Shown here: in pieces, positions 25,203-35,338 of the stretch
Layout of the letters: each line of letters opens with the position of its first letter
Numbering within the stretch: the stretch's first letter is position 1
From: Pelomyxa schiedti
Taxonomy: Eukaryota; Evosea; Pelobiontida; Pelomyxidae
Reading direction: 5' to 3'
NCBI GenBank assembly: GCA_020536535.1
Contig: JAHLWZ010000817.1
Location: 49,827 to 113,826, forward strand
Length of the DNA: 64,000 bases
Made by a program: the position numbers and the translations under genes
The notes under the pieces: generated by a model
Told to the model about the DNA's origin: nothing
The model's database searches: none
The model's input: the letters and a program-made list of their open reading frames with translations, nothing else

Positions 25203-26511
25203 ATGGGTGGGATACGAGCAGGTGCGGAAAGGCGCCTGTTTGTGTTTATATTATTGGCGATGGTGGTTTGCGTGTCCTTGGCGAAGGAGAAACCGAGGAT
25301 TGACGACCCCGAGTGGTTGGCGTGGAAGATCAAGTACAACAAGCAGTACGCCACGGCTACAGAGGAGATCTACCGACGTGGCGTGTACGAGAATTCCAAG
25401 GCCATTGTTGCAAGGCTCAACGCGGATCCGAACGAATTGGCCCACTATGGCCCTACGCAATTCTCGGATATGACTCAGGAAGAGTGCGTTTCTTTGCATC
25501 CTAACATTTTGTCTCTTTTTTCCTTGTTTTCTTTTTTTTTTAAAAAAAAAAAAAAGGTTTGCTGCTACGTATCTCACGTTGAAGACTGAATCAACCCAGC
25601 CACCAAGGGACCACACACACGTTCCTGTCGTTCGTGATGCTCCAGAAAACTGTTGCTCGTGGACAAACGACAAGACTCGTGTTATGGCACCACAGAATCA
25701 GGGGAGCTGCGGAGGCTGCTGGGCTTTTGCTGTACGTATTTTCTAAGCAGTCCCATGTATTCATCTCTCAACTTGGTCATAGACTGCCGCCACACTGGAA
25801 GGAGCTTGTGTCAACAAAGCGTATTGTGGTACCAAGTTGAGTGAACAATTCTTTATCGATTGCCTGTACAAAAATGCCAACTATGCAAGCTGCTGCTGGG
25901 GTTGTTCAGGAGGTTATATTCAGGTATAGCAGCTTTCCTTAGTGCTTATCTATTTATCTATTTACATTGCTAGCCCCCTCTTCAATTTGCATGGGATCAG
26001 TACCAGATACCCTCAAAGAGTAGTTATTCTTATACGGCGTACAAGTCGACATGCAAACAAGTCTCTGGTACCTATATCCCCAGGGACGTTATAACAAGTG
26101 TATATTCTATAAGTCAATCCGATGAGGCCATAAAAACTGCCCTCTACCAAAACGGCCCAGTTTCCATTGGAATTGATGCAACGTATCTTCAGTACTACAA
26201 TGGAGGACTATACGGTATTCCCCTTTTTTTCAGCCTCAGTTTTTTTTATTTTCGAAAAAAGGGAGGTCTTGCACAGCATCAGATGCAAACCATGCTGTTA
26301 GCCTTATCGGCTACAACACCACATCTTTGACTGATAGTAGTGGGCCCCGCTGGTGTATGGCCATTTGTGTTGGTTTCATTCTACTAACTCCTCTACAGTT
26401 ATCAAGAACAGTTGGGGGACAAGTTGGGGGTATGGCGGCTATTTCTACATGACGTTGGGTGGAAACGTCTGCCATATTTGGAATTATCCTGTCACAGTGA
26501 CACACACATGA
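25203..26511 (+). CDS. Papain-family (C1) cysteine protease precursor
   Basis: Secreted or lysosomal protease. Starts MGGIRAGAERRLFVFILLAM with a hydrophobic signal peptide, then an I29-type pro-segment (DPEWLAWKIKYNKQYATATE; NELAHYGPTQFSDMTQEE). The mature enzyme shows the oxyanion Gln and catalytic Cys in NQGSCGGCWAFA, then CVNKAYCGTKLSEQFFIDC and CSGGYI. Next come NGPVSIGIDATYLQYYNGGL, catalytic His in ASDANHAVSLIGYN and catalytic Asn in IKNSWGTSWGYGGYFYM. All active-site residues are intact. Five or so short introns. One at about 25490-25556 carries long T and A runs. The stop is at 26509-26511. Confidence 0.95.
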
Positions 26512-26579
26512 AACCCACTTTATGCCAAAGTACAATAGAAATCTTCATTTATTTCCCGTCAACGATGGGTTTTTTTTCT

Positions 26580-29500
26580 TTATGGGGCTTTTCCTGCACT
26601 GAGCCTAAACTTCTGGTTGCACATAATCGCGTGCAGCCATTCATCGCGTTTGTTTGGCTCGACTTGAAACACGCACATCACTACCCCTTCGGCGTCCCGT
26701 AGTAGGAGAGTCGAGGGTGTTAGTGCATCAATCTCAACCTGACAAGCACCCAGCGATGCACGGAGTTCTGGGGGTTTTCCCTTTAGTTGTGAGGTAAGCA
26801 GGGAATTGCCAAGTGGTTTTTAGGTACACACCTCAGCTGAGCATAACCATATCTCTCCTTCTCGGACACAACAAAACTTCATCTCGGGATCCTTATGTAT
26901 GTTTCCACGGGAATGTAGAGGGAGGAGACGTACGCCTTGGACATTTTCTATCATAACTGGACCGTGGTACTGAGCCTCTGGTCCCATGTTATCCTCTTCC
27001 ATTTCCAGTACTGAACCTGAAAGGGAAATTAGAGTGGTGTTGATGGTGGATCACCTACAAAACCCAGCAGACAGAGGGTTGGACATAAACCCAACACGCT
27101 GAGCAAGTGCTTTTCTGTGGTGACTCCTATCTTTCTTTTCTGCAATTACTAGCTGTGGCAGTGTTAGGGGTATAAATGAAGTACAAGTTCCGCACTTTAA
27201 AAATGTCGCCATAACCCTTCACAAGATAGGGAAGTGGTGTGTGATGGACTTTAAAAAGACTGAATTCCCAAAAGTCACTAGAAAGAGACTTAGTCATGAA
27301 TGAAAACAGATTAATGGAAACACCTTATTTTTTGTACAACGACATTGTGATCTGGTTGTGTCCGACTTGCTTCAGAGAGCATGAAACAAATAGAATCCAA
27401 CACAAATCGATTGATTTTGGGCATGCTCATTACTATCACAGACAATTTGGTGTTGAGATCTGCTTGTGTTAAAAAAGATACTTCTTTCGTATTAAAGGTA
27501 CCCAGATCAGTGACAGTAACTGTTACATTGGTTGATTTGTCAGGAATTTGTTATGCAGAGTATTATTAACTTAAGCACTTGTGGGTGTATCTGAACCTGC
27601 ATCTTCAAGCTTTCTACGTATCTCAAGTGATATAAGCGGCTCTGGCAATTTATCAAAAAAGTACAGCAGGACTGAAACAGGATTAGCAACTGGTCCTGTA
27701 TGGTCCTTGGTTTCCCTGGTACCTGCATGAATTTGAGTTTCGCAACTACAGTGAACAAAGAAGAGGCGTGAAACCATGGAGTGGGGTATATTTTTCCAGT
27801 ACTGTCTCTGGGATATCTTCTCTTTGGCACTGCCGCACTTGATCAGCTAAAAAGTGGTTTACAAATGAAGGTTGTTGAGGTAGATACAATTTTTCACAAG
27901 AAAGCTTGTGGCTTCGGAAATGATATTTGGAACTTCATTGGTAGCAAGGGATTTTCTCGCAAGTACATCCAAAGGCACTCCAAAATCTTTTTAAATGTTG
28001 GGAGGTAGCCAGCTCCTTCTTCAGTACATTTTGAAGAGTGTTGTACTGTCATATAAGAAGTACGGAATCTTTGTTTGTCTGAAGGCGAATTGAATGAAAC
28101 TGTATCGTCCCTTATGGAAATAGTAGCGGTTGTTCCTGAAAGGTGTCAACGCATAACGGGGGTAATGTGCAACCTGGGGCGTTTTCCCAATTGATGCAAC
28201 TTGTGGGGTATGCCACTGACACTTTCCATCGTTTACCATCCTTCCTTGTATGTTTTGCAAGCACAATCTCATCTGCAAATAAAAAGGCTACACGGGGTGA
28301 TTGAACACAGTGAAGATTGCTAATTGTGACAAGTTCCTCGCATATGTATTGTTTCCCAATGCCTTTAACCTTTGTGTCATTGGCATCGTCCTGAGTCGGT
28401 GTAAGAAAATGTTGGAGGAGAATCAGATACTTTTCTTAGAAGAGTTTGAGCTAGAGTCAGAGACCTTGCGATTTGCCTATTTCTTTCAACGTCCCCAATT
28501 AGTTCACTCCACAAACATTCACATTGTTTGTCTAGAACTTGGTGATGAAAAAAGGTAGTAAGAGGACACAAAACCAAGTTCCGCCACGGTTACCTCGGTG
28601 TCTCCGACTATATCTTCTGAAGAGCTCAACTCGGCAAGTTTCTTGAAAGAGCATTTTTATGTATGTTATCAACTGGGGAAAGAAAACAGTACTTCGAAGG
28701 TGGCATTATAATAAGCAAGATGGTCAAAGGGCTTCCGGATTTGATAAGCAAATTCAAGTGACTACGTGAATTCATAAGAAGAGACAAGGTAAGTCTTTTT
28801 TCACGTACTCTTAAAGAACTGGGGGCCTTTTTGGAAAAAAGATTGTGGTCCAAAAAATGTTCAAAAAGCACAAGGGCACCGGCGTATTTTGTGTAGAACT
28901 CCACCATGAGATGCTCCTATCACAGTAGTAGTATTGTACACACATGGTATTAGCTTACTTTGCTGAGGAACAGGCACGCGATGGAAGCAGCAACCTCCAC
29001 ACGATGAGTACCACTATGAACTGAACTTTGCCTTTCAAATAAGTTGTGAGCAGCTATAATAGCAGGTGTTAATTCAGTATGCAGGTATAGTATGGCCTGC
29101 GCTGCTTGGATGAATGGCAAAACATTTTTAGATTCCTTTTGTTCATCTGGTATGTCACGCAATGACTGAAACAAATGAGGGTGAATGTTTTTTAGGAAGG
29201 AGAAAGCAACCTTGGACAAAGTTTTCAATTCCTCAAGGTAGAACTGTTCATGTGTAATCAGGGAAACTAATAAAGTGGTGTATGAACCAGTGAGCTCGGG
29301 AGGGGTGATAACCGCAAACAACTAAGAGAAAGGTGTGTGACATGGTATTGTGTGCATAAGGAGTACCGTTGCTGTGAATGCAACCGCTGAGATTGCAGTT
29401 GACGAAAGAGTTTTTTTTTTTTTAACCTCCTTCTTCTAAAAGGCAAAAATTAGCCACGGCAACAAAAGATTAATACATTTGGTCTATCATAGACACCATG

Positions 29501-30573
29501 TTTCTTTTTTCGCCAGAAATTGAACTTGCCAGGTTCACCTACATGAGAATGGAGGTAGCAGTTTAAAGTAAAGAAAAGAAAACATGTAATATTAACCAAG
29601 GTCACTTTCTTGTGTTGTTGTATGTGGTCCTGCAGAGGAGGGTAGACTGTAACCCGCATGTGAGCATGCAGCTTTCTGATGTGTTGAGCTTGAAAAGTGC
29701 TATGTTGTACCTGAGGGAATTCGTCTGACTGAGAAAGCTCCCCTCCATGTGGCTCAAATAAATTAGCGTGAAGTTGGGCAAGTATCGATTCCACTTGAAT
29801 GTGGGTGAGGTCTTGTGCGTTTACAGCCTTATCTTGATGAGGAAGATGTAATGAGGAGGAAAAACATGCCTCTTTGACTTCTGTAAGTAAGTCAAGTTGA
29901 CTCTGCAAATGTGCCTATGAGTTTCATTTAGAGAAGGATTTTTTACAATAACTAATTTACCTTGAGATCCGTGAGTAGGTGTTCAGAGCAGAGGGGCATC
30001 TTATTGGTGACTTTTTTATTTGCTAGCAATGTATTGCAAATTTGAGATTTCCAGCATTCCAATTTTATACAATCCTCCACTGTGAAATCGTTGGCAATGA
30101 GCATTTTTGGGTAAGTAAGAACCAAGGTCTTCTTGTTTTTTAATGTTGCATGCAAGGGTGTCAAAATTTTGCAGGATTGCCATAACTGCAATACGAGATT
30201 CCTTTTGTACCTCAGTGATATGAAAAACAGTTCCTTACGTAATGAGTGTCACCTCCTTTTCGGAATCACTTTCACTGTGTGCAGAGGTGGGAGTGGCACT
30301 AGCCATTGTACAAGATGTGGTGGGTGACGTGCTTCCTGCGCTGGTTGTTGTAGTGGTTGTGGTAGTCGTAGTTGCAGTCGATGCAGTCACCGTGGGGGCG
30401 ACTGGTGTTCCAATTGGTGCAGGTTGTGAAACAGCTGTAGAATGACTGACATGGGAAGTCAGTGGACTACTTGCGCCAGACGTGTGTGTCATTGACACAG
30501 GGAAGTATGCCGAGTTTCCCGACGATACTGCGAGACGACGTGGTGCTTTCGGACTTGGCGTTTGTTGGTGCAT
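26580..30573 (-). CDS. RhoGEF with DH and PH domains
   Basis: Guanine-nucleotide exchange factor for Rho GTPases. The first exon (MHQQTPSPKAPRRLAVSS) is Ser/Thr/Pro-rich with a polyThr run coded near 30340-30370. Helical exons follow (HLQSQLDLLTEVKEACF; IQVESILAQLHANLF). The DH domain runs from about 29320 to 28640: LLVSLITHEQFYLEELKTLS, VLPFIQAAQAILYLHTEL, YTKYAGALVLFEHFLDH and SHLNLLIKSGSPL, matching helices of the DH bundle. The last exons give a PH domain (EAQYHGPVMIENVQGVRLLP; RASLGACQVEIDALTPSTLL; EPNKRDEWLHAIMC with the conserved C-terminal Trp). Exons between 27000 and 28600 were only partly resolved. The stop at 26580 is 69 bases from the convergent protease gene. Confidence 0.82.
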
Positions 30574-30638
30574 CTCACAACCCAACGTTGGTTTTTCTTT
30601 TTTTTCTTTTTGTGGTTCGGGATTTCCAGAAAACCGAA
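30574..30638. promoter_or_regulatory. 65-base bidirectional promoter region
   Basis: Start codons of the RhoGEF (-) and the glycosidase (+) are only 65 bases apart, so 5'-UTRs and promoters of both must fit in, or overlap, this stretch. It contains an uninterrupted pyrimidine/T tract on the + strand (TTTTTCTTTTTTTTCTTTTT type, about 30592-30611). Confidence 0.55.
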
Positions 30639-32974
30639 ATGCAAACGAGGAGACAGGTGATCCGGCGAGTGCTGTCATCAACAGTGATTGCGTTGGTTGT
30701 GGCTTTGGAATTTGTTGGGTGCATCAGGCTCAGTGGTGATGTGAGCGGCGATCCTCTGAATGAGGGACACCCGTGTCCCAACGCCTGGTACTCGATGAAT
30801 TGGTTTGACTACACGACGGCGTCGTGGCCCGATCACGATGTGACGTCAGAGTACCCGTTTTTGGCAACTGCAGAAATATTCACAGCCACTGGTGGTTGTT
30901 ACATTGGGTTTGAGGATTGTGGTACAAACAGAGACCTCTTCATCGACCCAAGGTGTTTCCTATTCATAGCTTTATCTCCGTGATATATGATAAGTAAAGG
31001 TAATGAGGTATAATTATCATGTTCTGTAATCCCAACTTTTCTTTGGGAAGCGATCCTTCTCTGGGATACAATTTTGATCAGCTGGTACTAGCACTAAAGG
31101 GGGTGCGGAATGCAGGTAAATTTTGGAGGTCATATTCATCCTGTTAAACATTTTTCTCTTTCTAGGTCTGAAGCCGTATGTCGTTACTGGTAATGTACCA
31201 GTTCAATTGAGCACAGACCCAGAGTATGTCTCTTGTACCATATTTTTTCCTTATGTTTGTAGAATTGGTGTTTTCAATGTAAACACACAACCACCAGCGA
31301 ATTTCTCAGAATACAGAAACTGTATGAACTTTGGGGAGCGCTCTCTCCTTCTCACAATTGAGCAGATATTGCTTCTCTTGCTGAATCCTTAGTTGATAAC
31401 TTTGGCCTTGACGAAGTAAGGTCTTGGCAATGGGGTGTCTTGACTGAATACAATAACGCCGATTGGTACATCTTGGATGAAGAATCCTATTTTGCGCTTT
31501 ACGACTGGACTGTGTGTGCACTTGAGGTATTTCATTAATTATTGTTTGGGTATTCCCCCATATCAACCACTCTAAATAGTACATGTTTTAGAGTGTTCTA
31601 GGAAGTGGGTTATACATTGGTGCGCATGCATGCACACAGTGTGAAGGTGACCGTGGTTGGACCTCTGTGGATCTTTTGGTTTCCCTTGAAAAGATAATTT
31701 GCGTTACGACTCACATCGATGGTAGGATCATGTTTTAAAGGGCGTCAACTACTGCACTGGCCAAATTGGGTCACCCTTAGCTTTCTTTACAGATTCCTTC
31801 TATGAAAGCAGTCCAGGTCAATATCTTATATATTTATTTCCTTTTTCGTTCATTGACCGCTATCTGTGCAGGAAATCCTGGAGACATGTCAGATTTGAAA
31901 TCCACAGCACAGTACCTTCGGCGCCAACTTTCACTTCGTGGGCTTGACGACCTTCCCTTAGGTGGTGTCTGTTACCATTCCATTCTTCCGTAACAGTCCC
32001 CTGTAGGAATAGATGAGGGTAGGATTCTCTCTGGCCCAGATGAGCTTCCTCTATTATCCAGAGCTGTTGGAGCTACATACCAAGGTGCCAACTGATTCTG
32101 GTACCAAATCATCTTATCGTGACAGCTAGCCTGGATGCTCTTATGTTTAAAATTATGATGGATTACGAGGTTGATTATTATTCTCGCTGGAATGTGAACA
32201 CTGATGGACTTCTGAGCTCCAGTCCTGTTAACCCAATTGCGACTAATGTTGCATTGTATTCCTCCTTCTTTCGGGTTTTGTTTTCACTTTGTACTCAGAC
32301 TTACCACGAAAATGATTGGGTCTACACTGTACAGTGTCAGTGTAGTTGGTCTTCCTAGTACCAGAAAGGGTTTATCACCTGCTTACAACTTTATTGACTA
32401 CTGACACGGTGTCAGACATGGTGGATGGAGTGATTGGATTGTCTAATTCTACTCTGAGCCTCTTTGTGTTCAATCATAACCCCGAGATGGATGGAGGAGG
32501 CACGGAGAGTGTGGATGTCAGCATATGTGGAATTTCAGACCACAAGAATGAGAACCTTGTCACTGTTGTTTGGACACTCGATGGTTTGACAAAACAAAAA
32601 AGCACACTTTGGGACATCCCATTATACCCTTCTCCCAACAGACAACAACGGCCAATTCTGGAATGTGTGGTGGCAAGACATGCTAGATAATGACATACAA
32701 TCATTCCTTTCTGGGTGGAGCAAGTACAGTGATCAGGTTTATAGTCATATCCCCTTTTTTCCCAATACAATTATCTATCTAACTCACACCTTCACAGATA
32801 CTCCTCACAGACCCAACAGAGATATCATACTTTGATTCACGGCGGAGTACATATCAGAGCCTATCACAAATGACACCACAGACCACAACACTCCCAGTTG
32901 ATTCTGATGGTTGCATCACCACATCCCTCACAATGACCCCCCATTCTGTTCAACTCCTGCAAGTCCAACTATAG
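30639..32974 (+). CDS. Secreted GH39-like glycoside hydrolase
   Basis: Starts MQTRRQVIRRVLSSTVIALV, a signal peptide or anchor. Exons then read CPNAWYSMNWFDYTTASWPD, YNFDQLVLALKGVRNAGLKP, YVVTGNVPVQLST and VRSWQWGVLTEYNNADWYIL. The last carries a Thr-Glu in the position of the acid/base Glu of clan GH-A enzymes (GH39 pattern W.V.TE.N). Further on: GSGLYIGAHAC, SLDALMFKIMMDYEVDYYSR, LSTRKG-type loops, STLSLFVFNHNPEMDGGGTE and a beta-rich C-terminus ending SLTMTPHSVQLLQVQL. The TIM-barrel-plus-beta-domain layout and closing motif fit GH39/GH51-like enzymes, but I cannot name a substrate. Several short introns; stop TAG at 32972-32974. Confidence 0.65.
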
Positions 32975-33141
32975 CTACAATACCCACCAAACTTTTTCTT
33001 TACAGACCCACAATGCCAGTTTGGGTACACTTACGGCAGCAGAAAAAGGTACCTGTGCCCCGGAGCTATTTTGAGAGGTGCTCCAATATTGTGAGCAAGC
33101 TGGCCTGGGTCACACGTCAAAGAGCACATCGACCGTGGCCC

Positions 33142-33236
33142 ATTGCGTTCCGGAGGTTCGAATCCTCCACTACGTAAAAAACGTAGTTGCCCGAGTGGTT
33201 AAGGGGGCCGGCTCTAGACCGACTAACACCCGCAAT
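33142..33236 (+). tRNA. Candidate circularly permuted tRNA gene, type II, anticodon CTA
   Basis: The two halves are in reversed order. 3' half first: T-stem GGAGG (33152-33156), T-loop TTCGAAT (33157-33163), T-stem CCTCC (33164-33168), acceptor 3' strand ACTACGT (33169-33175). Then AAAAA (33176-33180), whose first A may be discriminator base 73. 5' half next: acceptor 5' strand ACGTAGT (33181-33187), TG at positions 8-9, D-arm CCC-GAGTGGTTAA-GGG (33190-33205), anticodon stem GCCGG (33207-33211), loop CTCTAGA (33212-33218) and stem CCGAC (33219-33223). The acceptor stem pairs 7/7 and the T-stem 5/5; the anticodon stem has one mismatch. The D-loop GAGTGGTTAA is typical of Leu/Ser tRNAs. U33 is present and the anticodon reads CTA. 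ATTGCG (33142-33147) and CGCAAT (33231-33236) could pair across the junction. No conventional partner half lies nearby. Function and processing are inferred. Confidence 0.75.
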
Positions 33237-33281
33237 CGTGCCAAGGCAGCAACCCATTCACCTCTCCTTCGGTCAATGTTC

Positions 33282-33289
33282 TTTTTTTT
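33282..33289 (+). terminator. RNA polymerase III terminator
   Basis: A run of eight T on the sense strand, about 46 bases after the last paired element of the permuted tRNA. T4 or longer terminates Pol III, so this fits the end of one precursor transcript covering both halves. Confidence 0.65.
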
Positions 33290-33348
33290 GGGGTGTTAGC
33301 GGAACCCATCATTAAACCTGTCCACTTCGTTTGTTTTCTGGTCGAGAA

Positions 33349-35043
33349 ATGGACAACAGGCGGAGGCGCAATCAGCGACGTAAAAAGGGAGGAGACCCAA
33401 ATGAAAATGATCAGGGTCACGATGTGGCTGAGGTCATCGGAGACAACTACGATGTAACTATTTGTGTTTTCCTTGTCTTTCTCCGCCCACGCCCAACTTT
33501 CCCATGGTTTTTATTTACATCATCTCAAGAACATCATTGATGGCTCTGAGCTGGAGGGTGGGGGTCAAATTCTACGTATCAGGTTGGGCTCCTGTGTTAT
33601 ATATTCTCGCGATAATATATTACATTATTTAGTCCGTTATGTCGTCAGTGTATAACGTTCTTGTAGTTTTGCTCTGTCCTCGTTGCTTGGCCGATCACTC
33701 AAGGTAACCAAGGTCCGAGGCAAAAGAGAGAAACCTGGTCTTCACGCACAACACCTGACTGGAATCCTGCTGGTTTCTAGCATGCATGTCACTTTCCCAC
33801 TTATATAAATATATTAATCATCATCGTCATCATTGACATGTGTCGCCTGCAGTCACAGGGGTGAACTTCGAGGTGCTTCATTGCATTCTTCTTGTGTGGC
33901 TTATCGCCCAGGCCCATGCACCTTAACTCCATCAAACAGTAATATGACTGCTGACACAGGAACTGCGGGCTCCATAGGTCTTCTTGTCCAGGTTTTTTTC
34001 CCCACCTGACATTCGGTTTTTTTCTAAAACCTTTTCTTTCCCTTAGATATCGTTACCTTGCACAGTTTTCCTTCCATTTGATTCTCAATTAACGTTGAAG
34101 GCAAGAATAATGTGAACAGTATGTTTATACTTACATCAAGTAGGGTGGAACGCATGTTATCCAATCACCAAGTGTTGATTATCTTACCGACATCTTTGCC
34201 CCTATTGCAAGACGCATGGGTGTCAATTTTGATTTAGTTACCCGCTACCGCGGGTTTTTCCCTCGTGGCGGTGGCATTGTTGAGTTGCGGACCCACCCAC
34301 TTCCACAAGGAGCTGTTCTTACACCGATAGAGCTACTTGATCCTGGTGTTGTGGACTGTGTGTGGGTTGATGCACATGTCTGCAAAGTTCCTTCCTCTGT
34401 TGGTGAAGAGATGCTTGAATGGGCGAAGACCTCACTAGCGCAACACTCGCGTTGCTTCCCTCCAAATACTCTTCATTTCATACTACATGATGACTCAGCG
34501 CCACATCCACCCTTACATCCTCAAACCAACTCTTCCCCATCTTCCGAAACCCCAGTAAACTGCACGTCAACTACAGCTCAGACTGAAGCACCACCACCAG
34601 TCTCCACCACAGCTTCGTCAGACAACTGTCCGCCTCCACCCTTCTCTCACACAACACCAACCCCTTCAGGGAATGGCTCTGCTTCGTGGATGAAAATCAC
34701 TGTTCACACAACTACCGGCTGCTTGCTAGCCGGGAGTGGCACATGGAGCCGCAACATGAGCCCACAGGATGTAGCCACACAAGCGCTGAACCAAGTAATA
34801 CGCGACGTGGAGGACGGCGCCTGTGTGGACGAGTGGCTTCAAGACCAGCTTCTTGTATTCATGGCACTTGCCGGTGGTGTTTCTCACATCAGGGTTGGCG
34901 AGGTTTCGCTGCATGCACGCACTGCGATGATGGTTGCCTCCACCATTGCCGGAGCTCGCTATGAACTCACCCCCGGTGGTACCGGGAAGGAAAGGACAAG
35001 CATAATAACATGCACAGGAATAGGGTACAAGTCAAACCCTTAG
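33349..35043 (+). CDS. RTCA: RNA 3'-terminal phosphate cyclase
   Basis: Converts RNA 3'-phosphate to a 2',3'-cyclic phosphate using ATP. Start ATG at 33349 gives a basic leader (MDNRRRRNQRRKKGGDPNEN). Then follow IIDGSELEGGGQILRI and ALSSLLGRSLKVTKVRGK with KPGLHAQHLTG, the RtcA/Rcl1 entry motif, and later VNFDLVTRYRGFFPRGGGIV. The last exon has DQLLVFMALAGG, followed by LHARTAMMVASTIAGARYEL; family members that cyclise RNA keep this LQDQL...LHTxTA region. An unusual Ser/Thr/Pro-rich insert of about 60 residues is coded at 34496-34675, before KITVHTTTGCLLAGSGTW. Exons at 33640-34200 are short and not fully joined. The RtcA versus Rcl1 choice rests on the C-terminal half. It lies just downstream of the permuted tRNA. 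Confidence 0.85.
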
Positions 35044-35338
35044 TAAAACACCAAGTGGCTGAATAAAATAATCAACAGACCGGAACGCTGTCAACGTTTT
35101 CGTGTCATCGCCCAGTCTCGGCGGTCTGGTGTTTTTTTATTTCAGCCATGTGCCTTTTGGCAAAAACGAATTCGGTTGATTTCGCTTGAAGTCCAAGAAT
35201 TTGGGAAACATCAAGGTGTTTAATTTACGCCTGCGTTTTCTGGCACGAGATCTGCTACACAAATTTTAAACATAACAAACAAAACACAACAAAAAAAAAA
35301 ACAACCCGGTGTTGATAGCACTAGGCGTCTGTGCGGAG
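35044..35338. other. Intergenic region, no gene seen
   Basis: 295 bases between the RtcA stop and the CLC start, both on the + strand. It holds an A-rich leader (35275-35303) just before the CLC start codon. No ORF, tRNA or clear structured element seen. Confidence 0.5.

Noticed and set aside
33152-33223. Two broken conventional tRNA genes instead of one permuted gene
   Set aside because: Each half lacks its own partner within 100 bases, while the two halves fit each other with a perfect 7-bp acceptor stem. Two unrelated fragments would not.
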